64,000 bases of DNA from Vitellaria paradoxa (taxonomy: Eukaryota; Streptophyta; Magnoliopsida; Ericales; Sapotaceae). The position numbers were made by a program, and so were the translations under genes. The stretch's first letter is position 1; the number at the start of each line of letters is the position of its first letter. The stretch covers positions 46,188,626-46,252,625 of the forward strand of contig CM034242.1 in NCBI GenBank assembly GCA_019916065.1, in the 5' to 3' direction. The notes under the pieces are model-generated. The model searched no databases and had not been told where the DNA came from. It was given only the letters and a program-made list of their open reading frames with translations. Shown piece by piece: positions 21,111-33,862 of the stretch.

Positions 21111-21350
21111 GAGAGATTTACATTAATATAATTAAAAAATTAACTATGTACAAAAATAGGTAACGGTAGAAGTATTTCAAAAAATCAACCCGGTGTCGGC
21201 AGTGCTACCGACGATGCCATGTCGTTAGTATAATTGATGACACAGTACACAGCGAAATTGACGACACAGTAAAGAGTCACACCATGTCATAAGTGGTATT
21301 GACGAAATACTCATGTCGTCACTAACAGTGACGACACTATGGCCAGCTTT
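21111..21350 (+). repeat. Left TIR and subterminal hairpin array of the large MULE
   Basis: After the terminal 60 bp come repeated imperfect hairpin units: tgtcggcagtgctaccgacga, tgtcgttagtataattgatg, and tgtcgtcactaacagtgacg. Each pairs a gtcgtnagt arm with an actgacgac-like arm across a few bases. Confidence 0.75.
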
Positions 21351-23197
21351 ACTTAGTTATGAAACTAGCATTACCTGTGCAGGACATAGCTTCCATCGGA
21401 ATTTGATGGCCAAAAATTTTTTTATGACTAAATAAAGTATAAAATCATGTAAATTTATATGAATTCATATTTTTTATGACTAAATAAAGAAAATTCACAT
21501 CAAACCGACAGCCGTATCCTACATTTTATATGAATTCACATTTTTTTATGAATGTGATTAACACATCTAAAATTTAAAATTTTTTTAAAAAAATTGATAA
21601 AAAATATACAAAATGAAAAAAAATAAAAAAAACCAAAAATTTTGTAAATAAAAATAAAACACCTTAGTTAACTTTGTCTAATATGCATTCATATAAAGAA
21701 TATTATAAAAATCTAAAATAGAGAGGAAAAGACAACTAAAGTAGGGAGAAAAAAAATAATCTTGAGCATTAAATAAATCCAATGGTTAAAAATATGCCAA
21801 ATTTAAATTCCTTAAAATTAATTATTAATTATTATATATAGTAAATTAATTATTTTTATTTATTTATTTGTATTTATTACAAATAAAAAATTTAGTTTAC
21901 CTTAAAAAAATTAAAAATTCATGTCTTTTTAAATAAAAATTATCTATTTAGATAAAAAAAATGAACGAAAAAGTTAGCATTTTTATTTTTTTAACTTTTA
22001 ATGAATTTTCTAACTTTGTTCATGAATGTGATGAACACGTCTAAAATTTAAAATTTTTTAAAAAATTAATCAAAAATATACAAAATGAAAAATAATATTA
22101 AAGTTTGCTTCTTAAGTGTTTAATAAAATACCAATTTTTTACCCTTTTTTTCCCAAGTTATATTAATTTCTCAATTCAAAAGTTATTTAAAATTATGAAA
22201 AATCATTAAAATTTGCCAAAATGTAAATTTAGTGGCCATCTTGGTGATAGCATGGTCTCGCAAAGAAAGCACACCAACTAGTTGCAGGTTAAAGATCTAT
22301 CTTCCTAAAAGTTGTCAAAATATTTTCTAAAAAATTACTAAAATTTACTACTTGTTTCGCCAAAAAATACCAAAATATTAATAAAATTCAGATTTTGAAA
22401 CGGTACTTAAATTTGAACATATTTTTTATTCTCAATATATAAATAAATCAAATTAAAAATAATGGTAAAATTATTATTATGAAGAATTTCAAATAACTAC
22501 TTTCTGTGATAATTTTAAATGTATCATAATTCATCATGTTTAGCTCTACTTGGATATCCAGGCATTTCAAATCAATTTGTCTGAGATTAATTTGTATTAA
22601 AATATAAGAGAATGGGAGTATATTACATATTCATAAATCATATAGTCTTAATAATTACTATTAAAGTAGTGACGCCATTATTTTTTAAAATAATGGAGCT
22701 ATTATTATAAAAAAATTTCAACCGGTTACATTTTTATGGTGATTTCAAATCCACCATTTTAAGCTCCTTAAATCTATGATCAAGTCCCCATTTAAATTAA
22801 GAAAAATATATTTAAGCAATTCATTTTATATAATTACCACTAAGTTTCTCTGATTTCAAATATATAAGTATTGAACACAAGGCTAAACTACTCAAATCTA
22901 AGATGAATTTTTTTTTATCTAAATTATCAAATTATATTTGAACAATTTTCTTTACATAATTAGTAATACGGAAGTATTCTATTTTAAATTGATAAATATA
23001 AATGCAACCTTAACGAACTGAAATATTTAACTTGAAATATTTTTAACTTGTAAAATAAATAATAAAGTAAAAAATCATTAAACTAAATCTAATCTCAATC
23101 AAAACAAAATGAAAACCGTAGGAAATATGTTTTTATTTACATATTGGAAATGAGAAATCTAATAAAAGCATAAAGGAAAAAGAAGAGGTGTAGTCGA
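21351..23197. other. MULE 3' non-coding region
   Basis: Very AT-rich, between the PMD gene end and the left TIR. A repeated phrase (acacatctaaaatttaaaat at about 21551 and acacgtctaaaatttaaaat at about 22034) marks an internal duplication of roughly 480-bp spacing. No coding sequence seen. Confidence 0.5.
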
Positions 23198-25745
23198 TCA
23201 TTCCGCGCCACAGTGAGGCCTCTTCTGTACACGGCGTGGTCGGTCTACGTGTAGAGGCATATCGCTCACTATGCTCGCTAACGTCGTGGGTGCCTCCTCC
23301 ACATATAGCTTCCTTGCCGGTGCATCATCAACATATGCCTCCCCCACCAGTGCGTCATCAATGTGCGGCTCATCCCCTCCTGCTGTAGGCATCACCATGG
23401 GAATATGCGTATATGATGACATGCCTATCTGCTGTGCTCTGGGTCGATGTGTGTAAGCCTTAACTGGTGCCTGGGGGGCAGTCATGGACATTCCTGTATC
23501 GAACGCAGCAGTAGGTGATCTGGATGTTGAAGAGGTAAAGAATGGTTCTATGTGCAGAATCCCCGACCAAAAGTCATCCATATCCGCAAACAGCGAAACA
23601 CATGCTTCTGTAGCCGATGGTGGGTCTAGACCTCGACACTCAGATCTGCAGAGTGTATGTGTGTCTCGCTGCTCTGCTACTCGATACTCAGCGCTGAGGA
23701 AGGCACGTGTGTCTCGTGCATGCGAGATTATGTGGCTACTGGGCTTGTAGAACTACTCGGCAACTCCGACTTGGGCATAGGTGGATGGGATATATCATCT
23801 CGAGGCTCGAGGCTATATATAGCAGGATGCTGCTGTGATCATCTACCGGCAAGCCGCAGTCTACTGTAGCGTGATGATCCAGCCTGTGAGGATGAGCCTG
23901 GCTGTGTAGTGGGAAAGAGTACTCGCAGTCTCCCCTCATGATCAATCACCGTGATCACCGGTGCTGCCTGGCCAATAATGTCCTTTAGTGCCTGTAGATA
24001 CCCATACTGGTCCGAACCCTCGACGGCTGTAACTGGCAGTTGGTGCATACACACAATCGTGTCAACCTGCATTCCACAACGAATATGTAATTCAGTTAAT
24101 TTTGAAACAAACAAGTAAATTTATTATATTGAAACATGGATATGTAAAATATCGTACCACGATCGACATATCAGCGGCAACCGGCTGAGATCCAGCAGGT
24201 GGGGTATGCGAGGGTGGCGCGATGTCACTTCAGGTGATCTGATAATACCAGTCCATGTATAGGTCATCGTATGGGAGACACGCGATACAAACATAACCTT
24301 GGACGATCGCCTCGTGTCGTCTAGCCCACTCCTCTATGTACTTTCGATGGTATGCCATCCAATCCACCTCCCCCCGTCTGCGTCCCGTGAGCTCGTGAAA
24401 CTGTGCATCTGTGTCGAAGTCTGGTGGGATCACCTGCCAAAGGCTAAACTACCTCATGACGCGGCCTGGCAGATGGTACTCGACAACTTTGTAACATATC
24501 AGAGGACATGTTGAGCGTCACACTGCCCCCCAACTCGACAGTATGCAGAAAGTGTGTCAAGAAGAGATTGGGGGTATGGACACTAGGTCATCTGGTCCTC
24601 CCTCATCAGCGTCAGCTGGTCTCTGCAATCCCTCAGTGGCCTCACGAAGCTCACTACCAACACTCCCTTCCATCTGCATCCCCATAGATCTGCTGGAAGC
24701 CCGAAGTCAGCTAGTGTAAAGTCAGGGGAGTGGTCGTGTAATAGCTGGCCGAAACTGTGCTAGTCTCTCCCATGCCCACACCTATGAAAAGAGATAACAA
24801 ATATAATTAAAATCAAAGGATAATATTAACATAATAACATATGAGATCAAATAATGTACGGATACTCTGTATTGTACCTGAAGTATGGCTATCAGTCCTG
24901 CCATCTCCGCTGTACGTGTGGTGGCAGCTGAGCACATCTTCTTGTACAACTACGCTAGCCCAACAGCTCTCCAAGCCAATCTACTGCAAGCATCCAAGTT
25001 GCGAAACAGTGACAAGTAATGTAACTTCACTAGGTTACCAGAGTGATCTGGTAGTAACTGACAACCAATGATGATAAGTATGAGTGCCCGAGCATGACAC
25101 TATGTATCCTTAATTGTGGCGTCCTCTAGCAACACGAGAAAATGCTCCGTGAGCCACGAAATTCTCAGGCAGCCCCTCATAAAGTCCATGGGATCTGGGG
25201 TCCTACCCAGCAGTTCCTAGCACAGTACATGGCGTCCCTCTAATACCAGCTGTTGATTTGTCTCGTGAATGACTTTCCTTCAACTCGTAGGCCTGAGATG
25301 ACCTTCATGTCCTGTAATGTGATGGTCGTCTCGCCAACCGGAAGGTGGAAGGTATGCGTCTCCCGTCTCTACCGCTCAACCAACGATGTGATTAACGGCC
25401 AATAGAGATGGATAGGTCATAAGCGGTATACTTCGTAGAATCCAGCTCTGTGTAATTGCAGTAGGACACGGGGATCCTGAGGTGGATCCAGTATCTGCCT
25501 AAAGGCATGTTGTGTCGACCGACAACGTATGACATCCTCAAATTGCATACAACACCAGTATAAAGATAATAAGTGTAACCGAGTAAATGATATTTGAAAT
25601 GATGGCATAAGAATGACATTTGAATTATTGAATGTTATATATGTACTCGAAATGGAGACACCCAAATATCAGTCGATCAATGCTCACTCTGGGAATAGAG
25701 TACACGGGCATCTAATGGCCTAAGATCCAACACTGCCGTCGACGA
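23198..25745 (-). pseudogene. Plant mobile domain (MAIN-like) gene of the MULE, decayed
   Basis: Minus-strand fragments match the PMD order: DARVLYSQSEH (typical opening of MAIN-like proteins, about 25735), PRVLLQLHRAGFYEVYRL, HLYWPLITSLVER, THTFHLPVGETTITLQDM, then DPMDFMRGCLRISWL, LVKLHYLSLFRNLD and QVWAWERL. A less conserved tail ends MDDFWSGILHIEPFF and RVQKRPHCGAE. PMD proteins such as MAIN and MAIL1 act in transposon silencing and genome stability, and PMD copies are known in Mutator and Ty3 elements. Frames change repeatedly and stops occur, partly at likely introns (about 25560-25700 and 24783-24882), so I call it a pseudogene. Whether it was once fused to the transposase is unclear; about 300 bp separate them. 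Confidence 0.75.
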
Positions 25746-26059
25746 GACATCTCGCTGTACGAAATCAAAGTAAACATTCACAATTTGTAAGTCAACGTGA
25801 GTAATTTGTAATGATATCATTCAACAGTTAAATAAGTTTATCTCAATAGGTGTATGCAAACAAAGTCACTAATTATAGAAAAACAAATGTATTTCATCCA
25901 TAAACAAAAATGTTACTTGTCGATATAAAACTCTATCATTAAACAACTGATATATAATACTGTTACACTACTTAAAGGGTTACAACGTTACATTACTGAT
26001 AGAGCTTGCAACTTCTCTTATCTGAATTATAATTTTCAGTATTCAAATCTACTAGGTTA

Positions 26060-28618
26060 AGAACCCTGTGACTGACGAGGATGACGTCCGCCCGAGACAC
26101 TTGCGCCTGTCATGATCTTGTTGTTTACAAATGCCGCAATGTAGGGTGGAGCCACGTTTCGACTTGTCCATCTCATTCCTCAACCTAGTCGACAGAGGAC
26201 GACCCTACCGACGGAGAAGATTGGGGTTAGGGATAAATACTGTGGTTTGAATGCTGGGCCAGTAGTCTTCATGTTCCAAATGATGAAATTCCGGCATGTA
26301 AGTGTCCACGTACGACTTCATTGAGTATACACTCAGCACCAACTGCATCCAATCCATGTGTATTCGATCATACGCTGCTATCACATGCGAGCAAGGTAGT
26401 CTGAGGACCTCCCACTTCCCACAGCTGCACGTTCTATTCCTTAGTCGTACAATTTGTGTGTTGCTACTCCTACTAAGATAGGGACCAGTCACCACTTGGC
26501 ACTCCTAGTAACATAATTGAACTCCATAACCTGATGAGCTAGTGCATCCATTTGGAAATCAGTTAGAAGTTTTTGGACTCGGGGACCAACTTGTTTATTG
26601 CATTCATAGCAATCTGCCAACGTTAATGGAAATATGAAACCAGTTTGTAGAATGTTAGCTGAACAACAGCAGTAATTGGTAGGCTCCTAGCACTGCGCAG
26701 TATGTTATTAAAATACTCAGATAGGTTAGTTGTCCTGATACTGTATCTATGAGCCCTACCATAACAGAAAGTCCACTTCTCTTTTGGGAGTTCATCTAAG
26801 TACTTCCATGCCTCAAGGTTGAAGGACTTTAGTAACTCCATTGCCTCGTTGAACTTGTGGACTTGAGTCACCCTACCTGCTTGGTTCAGTAGGTCAGTTA
26901 GCTGCTTGGCAGGCCATTTCTTCTTGAAGTTAGACTCAATATGCCTCAAGCAGAAGTAATAGTGTGCGGTGGCCCATCCAGAATGAAGGGAGACAACTGC
27001 AACTTTTATAGCGTTATACCTGTCAAAGATAATGCACAATTGTCAATCTCTGTACACGTGCCTTCGAAGATCCTTAAGAAATACATCCAACTATCGTAAT
27101 CCTCATCATCCACCCATGCAAATGCAAAAAGAAAAACCTGCAGGTTTGCATCTTGAGCCGTTACAATGAGTAGTTTGCCAGTATACTTGCCATATAGGTG
27201 AGTTCCGTCAATTGACAAAACATGGATGTAGTGATCGAATCCATTAATGCAAGGCTTGAAACTCTAGAACACATACTGAAGAACCCTTTAGGCCTCGTCC
27301 ATATAAGGATGATGCTGATAGTGAACAATCGTCCCTAGGTTGTACGTCTGAACTGCATTCATGAACTTTGGGAGCAACAAATATGACTGCTCCCAATCTC
27401 CAAATATCTTTGCCATTACCTTCTGCTTAACAAGCCATACTTTCCGGTAAGATACATTATACTTGAATCAGTCATTTACTTCGGATTGCAGCCAGACGAT
27501 AGAACAAGCGTGGTCGGACTTAACCAAATGAATGATATTATTGCAAATAAAGTTTGAGTCGATCTATTCGTGGTCTTCGGTGAGTCATGCGAAAATGCAT
27601 GTGTGCGGGCCCTTGTACTTAGTAATTTCGAATAAACTATGCGAGCGTAACTTGTTTGCTCGCACCTGCCACTTACACTCTCCGTCAGTTTGCCTCGGGC
27701 ACTGAGCGACCCAAAAATTCCTGTTCGACTGCACAATTTCATAGGGCTAGTTCGATCTAACAACATATAATTTCATAGATTGAACTAGGTGGTCCTTATC
27801 CTTGAATAGTTGTCCAATGCAAGACTCCTCATTATTCGGGTTCCATGTTCGACGGCGGAGCGAGGGGCCCAAGAAAGTGAACTATCATCTGGCTCAACGG
27901 AGTTGAACATTTTCGACATTAGCTGATGCATTTGTCGAACAGCACTTTCATCTTGTTGATTAATAGCTGGATCCTCAATTCTGGTTACGACCTCATTATC
28001 CATCATGTCTGTCTGCTGTAGTTCAGTGTCCTCATCGTTAGTACGAGCTCCAGTTGCGTTGTAATCTTCAGTCTGATTGGCCACACAATCCCAATACATA
28101 TCTTGCTGCTGGATAAAAGTACGAACTGGATCACAACTGGGCTCGAAAGATGGGCACTGCAGGTTACCTAGATCATTGTAAGAGGAGGAAGGCATGACTT
28201 TATTGTAATTGGCAATGAAATCCTCTGTCGGATCATCTAACAGCGAGCTACTTTGTCCAGCAACTGTCACAGGGTTAAAAAGCTCAAGTTCCAGAAAAAG
28301 GTCACAATGATCACGCTGTAGATTCTGAACTATAGCAAACATCGCCTCCACTGTGTCATCATCCACTAAATATAGAGGTCTATGAAATATTTGGCCCGCA
28401 CTCCCAACAATTGGATATTTACACACCACTCGTAATTCCACTTCAGTTGGATCCATACCAACGACCTTATACGGTTTAGCCATTAACATCGCACGTGTTG
28501 ACTGAGCGCTAACCCTGATACAACTGTTGAATGGCTTGTCGTATCCCACGTCGTCGTCTGCATTGATAATGTTTCCTCCCCAAAAATAAAATAATGAAAT
28601 TCGTCCTTGCGACATCAC
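26060..28618 (-). pseudogene. MURA-like MULE transposase, decayed
   Basis: Starts MMSQGRISLFYFWGG at 28618 with the N-terminal domain of plant MUDR-type proteins (KPYKVVGMDPTEVELRVVCK). A zf-MuDR region follows (FKDKDHLVQSMKLYVV, FWVAQCPRQTDGECKWQVRA; about 27660-27820). The MULE catalytic domain shows LSIDGTHLYGKYTGKLLIVT with the first Asp, and then IIFDRYNAI and CLRHIESNFKKKW. A SWIM finger ends it (CSCGKWEVLRLPCSHVIAA at about 26380-26430), plus a CCHC-like knuckle (CGICKQQDHDRRKC). Transposases of this type cut and paste between TIRs. In-frame stops (for example the TAG after VVRSN) and frameshifts near 27020 and 26550 inactivate it. Confidence 0.85.
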
Positions 28619-28664
28619 GAATAGTCAACGAACAACGGATCTTGACCCTAAACAATATGACTAT

Positions 28665-29070
28665 TAGGGACAGTACCCTTTTACAAGAGATTTAAACCAG
28701 GGGAAGTTTCGTTCGATTACCCTATTTCAAACCACCCCTAACTTAATATATCATACTTTAACTAAGTTATTAAGTATAGGCTTATGTAAGTTTAAGTTAA
28801 GTTTAATTTAACTATGTTGCATATATCTGTCATCAAATTTATCTAAGGTTCATTCAAGTAATGTCTAGATTTTTTATTAATTTTTTTAAGATTATATAAT
28901 TATTTGTAGTTATTACTTTCAATATATTTTCCTAGAAAATTGTAGTTCTATCTTAGAAAATATAAATCACCCACTAACAAGTGGGTATTACCTAAGCCTT
29001 TTATGAAAGATTTAAACCAGGGAAAGTTTCGTTCGATTACTCTATTTCCAACCACCCCTAACTTAACTAA
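28665..29070 (+). repeat. Direct repeat pair in the transposase 5' flank
   Basis: agatttaaaccaggggaagt at about 28689 recurs as agatttaaaccagggaaagt at about 29008, with the following tttcgttcgattac and accacccctaactta shared. Period about 320 bp. Confidence 0.75.
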
Positions 29071-29160
29071 ACCTAACCATTATCTTTTATTTGCTTAACC
29101 GAAACTAACCATTATCTTTCAGACCATTATCGTAAATTTCAAAACAAATAAAAGTAAATA

Positions 29161-30118
29161 TCTTTTATTTGATTAAATTATAAAATAAAGTACAAAAAAT
29201 ATTTTTATATTACTCTTAAAATATAAGTATAAAAAATAATTTTTTATTTGCTTCTCAATTTCTCCAAATTTAGTTGGTAAAAAATTTAGTCTTTCAAATT
29301 ACAAATGGATATTTTCCTAAACCATCTTAAATTTCAAAATAACTAAAACCAAATATTTTTTTATTTGATTAAATTACAAGATAAAAGATAAGGATTATTT
29401 TTAATTGATTTGATTAAATTAGAAAATAAATTATAAACATTATTTTCATATTACTCTTAAAATATAAGTACAAAAAAAAAAGTTGTTAAAATTAATTTTA
29501 TATTACTCTTAAATTTCTCCAAACTTAGCTGTCAAAAAAGTTTAATTGTTAAAAATTTCACTTCTTAAAAAAAAAAAAAAGTTTACTGTTTCAATTTAAA
29601 AATAGGTATTTTCCTAAATTATCTTAAATTTGAAAAAATATATAAAAAATATCTTTTATCTGATTAAATTAGAAAATAAAATATAAGAATTATCTTATAT
29701 TACTCTTAAAATATAAGTATAAAAAATAATTTAGTTGCTAAAAATATTTTTATGTTGCTCCTCGATTTTTCCAAATTTAGTTGTTAAAAAATTTAGTATT
29801 TGAAAATTACAAATGGATATTTTCCTAGATTATCTTAAATTTCAAAATAACTAAAATAAAATATTTTTATCTAATTAAATTAGAAAATAAATTGTAAACA
29901 TTATTTTCATATTACTCTTAAAATATAAGTACAAAAAAAAAGTTGTTAAAATTAATTTTATATTACTCATAAATTTCTCCAAACTTAGCTGTCAAAAAAG
30001 CTTAATTGTTAAAATTTTCACTTCTTAAAAAAAAGAGTTTACTATTTCAATTAAAAATAGGTATTTTCCTAAATTATCTTAAATTTTAAAATAAATAAAA
30101 ACAAATATCTTTTATCTG
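29161..30118 (+). repeat. AT-rich tandem duplication, about 490-bp unit
   Basis: Two copies (29161-29651, 29652-30118). Shared markers include ccaaatttagttgg/ccaaatttagttgt, acaaatggatattttccta, caaacttagctgtcaaaaaa and aataggtattttcctaaatt. A third partial copy may start at 30105. It lies upstream of the MULE transposase start. Confidence 0.75.
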
Positions 30119-30339
30119 AGCTTAGGTTTTAAAATAAATAAAAGCAATAGATTGGTTTCACTCTGAGCTTAGGTTTTATACTTTCAAATTGTTGAAACTA
30201 TCTATTAATTTAAATAAATTATAGTAATTTGTCTACCAACTTCCCTGTTACAGGGTATTTGTATTATGATCCGTTTTTCACCATTTGGCTGTTTTTGGTA
30301 TGTGCTTTTTTTTTTTTGGTAAGTATGGTATGTGGTTAA

Positions 30340-30490
30340 GGCTCCATTTGAAGTGATAAAAAATTTTAAAAAATTGTAAAAATACTGAAAACTCTAAAAA
30401 TTACTTTTTATTTCACCATATGAATTACAAACTCTTAACTTATCTCACTTTATCTCATTTTATCTCACTTTTTGTCACTCCAAATGCACC
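30340..30490. mobile_element. Harbinger/Tourist-like MITE nested in the MULE
   Basis: Ends ggctccatttgaagtgataa and, inverted, ggtgcatttggagtgacaaa are terminal inverted repeats, with tta/taa at each border. About 151 bp, non-coding. The tta-type target and the atttgg core fit the PIF/Harbinger superfamily. Confidence 0.65.
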
Positions 30491-31379
30491 TTAAAAAGTA
30501 AAGATAAATGTTATATTAGTAATTGCTAATCTTTTATTCTCAAAAATTTTTAAATTATTTATGCCAGTTTTTAAGAAATTAACATTTAACCACTCAAATG
30601 AAATATTAGTCTATTTAAATTTTTATGATCCGCAGTACATAAGTGTTGTCCTATAAAATTTTACTTTTAAAAAAAATATGATTAATATATTTTATTAAAA
30701 AACTAAATGGGTTAATGTTTCTAATTCTTAAGAGGTTAAATGTTAATTTTTTAGAGAATAGGATAAAATGTTATGAGAGTAAAAAATTAGCAATTACATC
30801 CACAACATTTAATCCATTAATTTTTACCCTTAAACTGAAGGCAATTTTAGTTGTAAAATGAAAAAACAGTAACATGCCATTGTAAGCCCGAAATTGCAGT
30901 CAAGGGTTCTCAAATTATCCTTTTTAAATATGCCATTTAATTTAATAAACATGCAAACATATTTCAACAAATAATAAATCAAAATTGAACAAATAATAAA
31001 CACATGACTCACCAACAGAATAGCTGACAGCAGAATAGCTCAGCCACAGAAATTACAAATTGAATAACTCGGTGATTTGGGTTCAAATCATATATTACAA
31101 ATCAAATACACAAAACATTCAACTTATACTCAAATCAACAAACCAAAAATTTTGATTTTATACTCAAAACCGGTAATGTGTTTATATGAATATATACATA
31201 TATATAGGTGGATGAAACTCGATAAAACTCATATTTTTGATTGTTGGAGATGCTTGCTAGCTGAGAGGGAAGAGTACTACTGAAATAACTCCTCGTAGGT
31301 CGACCGTTGGAGAGCAGCAGAATAGGTGAGAGAGAAGGAGAGGAAGCTGCACGACAGACTGAGGGGGAGGCCTGGAGGT

Positions 31380-31624
31380 TGAAGGTATAATCGCAGGGTG
31401 TCGTCAGTGCAATATACGACATAAGAAAGAACTTCAATTTCAAGTGTGTCGTCAGTGGTATTGACATCATGGGGTCACGGCTGAGGCTTGTGTCGTTAGT
31501 TCTACTGACGACATAGTATCGTTGATAGCACTGTCGACATCGGGTCGATTTTTGAAAATAGTTCTATCGCTGCCTATTTTTGTACGTTGTTAATTTTTTA
31601 TAATTATATTAATAAAAAAAACTC
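31380..31624 (-). repeat. Right TIR and subterminal hairpin array of the large MULE
   Basis: Inverted partner of 21111-21350. Contains tgtcgtcagtggtattgaca, tgtcgttagttctactgacg and related units. It adjoins the transposase 5' flank. Confidence 0.75.
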
Positions 31625-31856
31625 CACACACACACACCCTGTCTCCCAGCGTCCATGTTGCATCTATTTTTTTATATATGTATTGCGATACCAATCTCAA
31701 GTTCTCAATCCACAATTCAAATTGAATTATCATTATTTTTTTTTCATCCACCCCATAATTCCTTAAACAATTTATTGCATTCTTTTTTCATCCACCCCAT
31801 AAATCCTTAAACAATTTATTGCGTATTTGAAAAACACCACCCCACGCTGACTTCAA

Positions 31857-31998
31857 GGGGGTGTTCGGTTGACAAAAGTTTGACCAAAATTTAGTAAAAA
31901 TATAAAAATTTAATATAAAAGTAACATGTGATAAAATTTAATTAAAAAAGTATAAAAAATTAATAAAAAATAGTGAGTTTTAACCAACTAAATATCCC
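31857..31998. mobile_element. MITE-like inverted repeat element
   Basis: Ends gggggtgttcggttgac and, inverted, gggatatttagttggtta are imperfect inverted repeats around an AT-rich core of about 140 bp. The ggtgttcggtt end is common in Tourist-like MITEs. No clear target duplication. Confidence 0.45.
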
Positions 31999-32486
31999 AA
32001 AATCACGTGAGTCTTATTTTTCAACATATAGTATGCACATACACATACATACATACATTTGAAGCTCTTACTGACCAAAAGTTGAAGCTACGTATGCGGA
32101 GGACACTTACAGTTAGAATGCAAGTCTGAATAAAATTTGTATATCAGTTAGCATCATTTTCTAGAAATTATTTTCAATTTTTTTGCTAAACAATTTTTAT
32201 GCTCTCTGGACTGGTTGGCTACCATTTGTTTGGTGCAATAGTAAAATAAAAAATAAACAAATAAATAAAAATGGCTGCCTACTATGTGGATCTACAGCCT
32301 TAGGTTAGAGGGCAACTATTTTGTACAAATAACAATACTAACAAAATTCATTACAATTTTTAATGTATAATCTTAGGACACAAAGTACCGTGACATTTTC
32401 TATTAATATTAGCCAAACGACGCATCCAGCCACAAGGCATTCTCTAGATACAAGTCTTCATGAGACGGAATTCATTGTTTTTTTTT

Positions 32487-32506
32487 GGGGGGGGGGGGGG
32501 GGGGGG
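32487..32506. repeat. Poly-G tract (G20) after T9
   Basis: Long G homopolymer, repeated on a smaller scale (G13) at 32621-32633. Potential G-quadruplex former; length may be affected by sequencing error. Confidence 0.8.
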
Positions 32507-33862
32507 AGGGAGGCGCTCCATTGGCATCTGATGCTCCTTTACTTTTACTTTGCAGCATAATTACTTAGGCGTGCGTAGATTAAGAATTTGTTATAAAAAA
32601 AAAAAAAAAAGATTTTTTTTGGGGGGGGGGGGGAGTGAATTCAAAATTATTTTGATGTTTGGTTTATGTTAGAAATTGGTAGGAAAAACACATGAGATTT
32701 AAGAAAATTATAAATAATTAAATTAAACACATGAGATTTGAAACATTATAAATAATTAAATTAAAAAAAACTAATTTATTAATGAAAGTCTTTTATTTTT
32801 TTGTATATTATGATCCACTCAAATAATAATATGTACTTGAAATTTTATGCTACTGACTTTTTCCCTCTCTTTTTCTTACTGGGATTTAGCAAGGGCAAAA
32901 AGGAAAAGGAAAAGGAAAAGAAAATGAGTGGGAAAAGAGAGAGAAAACATAAAATCTCAAATATATGTCCTCATTTGAATGAATTCAAAAATATAATTAA
33001 AAAATACATTCATCAAGACATTAATTTTTTTAATTTAATTATTTATAATTTCTCAAATTCTATGCCTTCTCTTTTTTAGTTTCCATCACAAAACGAAAAA
33101 AGAAAAAGGAATTTTGAATGGCTACCCATTTCCTTCTACCTAGACAAATTATTGTTTTCCTTCACAAAACAATACATTTTGTTTTCCGTGCAGGACCTAC
33201 TAAAAATAGCCTTTTGGCAGATGAAGTTGCATGGATAGATACAAAAGACAAGAAGCAAGGTAGATAAATTTTCATTCTAGTAGAAATGATAGATTCAAAA
33301 ATAGCTTACAATATTACTTAGCATATGAAGCTTTTTTGTACAGCAGACCCGGCTTTGCCCAAGAGAGGCTACAAAATGTAAGTAATTCGAGTCCCCGGGA
33401 GATGAGCACTAAATATATGAACCAAGTCTTTCTTATCATTTTGCTGTATTAACTCACTGTAAACTGTTTATAAACTCTTAACTCTCTCTATAAGTTTGGT
33501 GAAAAAAAAAAATTGTATGCTCCAGAGATATTCCTGAAATTCATAAACAAACATGTTGTCACACTTGATAAAGATGCTCCTATGCAAGTATGATCATTGG
33601 GTGTGCGCCCGAAACACAAAAATGTATGCTTATTTTCTTTTCATTTAGAACCAAAAGCCAGTTCCCTGCCAAGGCCTTTCAGTTTACTTACTTCTGCATT
33701 ATCATTCTGCTCACTAGACGAAGTCCAGTTAAGTGATTAATGCAGTTTCTTCATGTATGCTGAACCCTGAACGGTTGATGCAAGGTGATGCAACAAATGC
33801 AAATTTGACAAATTAGAGAAGGTATATAAATATATTAATTACGCGTACCCTATACATGAAAC

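Larger units (their letters stand above)
21111..31624 (-). mobile_element. MULE (Mutator-like element) with transposase and plant mobile domain gene
   Basis: The ends are inverted repeats: gagatttacattaatataatt at the left against the inverted right end gagttttttttattaatataa, then acaaaaataggtaacg against acaaaaataggcagcg. Both borders abut cacacacac, consistent with a 9-bp target duplication made inside a (CA)n repeat. Between them, on the minus strand, lie a MURA-like transposase (26060-28618) and a PMD gene (23198-25745). At about 10.5 kb it has the size of an autonomous element, but both genes are broken. The (CA)n setting weakens the duplication as evidence; the TIRs and transposase carry the call. 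Confidence 0.85.
31625..33862. other. Intergenic stretch between MULE and transporter gene
   Basis: Holds the MITE-like block at 31857-31998, two T/A-plus-G homopolymer blocks (G20 at 32487-32506 and G13 at 32621-32633), and AT-rich sequence. No gene recognised. The distal part should contain the transporter 3' UTR (minus strand), whose end I cannot place. Confidence 0.5.

Noticed and set aside
29161..30118. CRISPR-like or satellite array
   Set aside because: Only two long diverged AT-rich copies, no short regularly spaced repeats, and the genome is eukaryotic.
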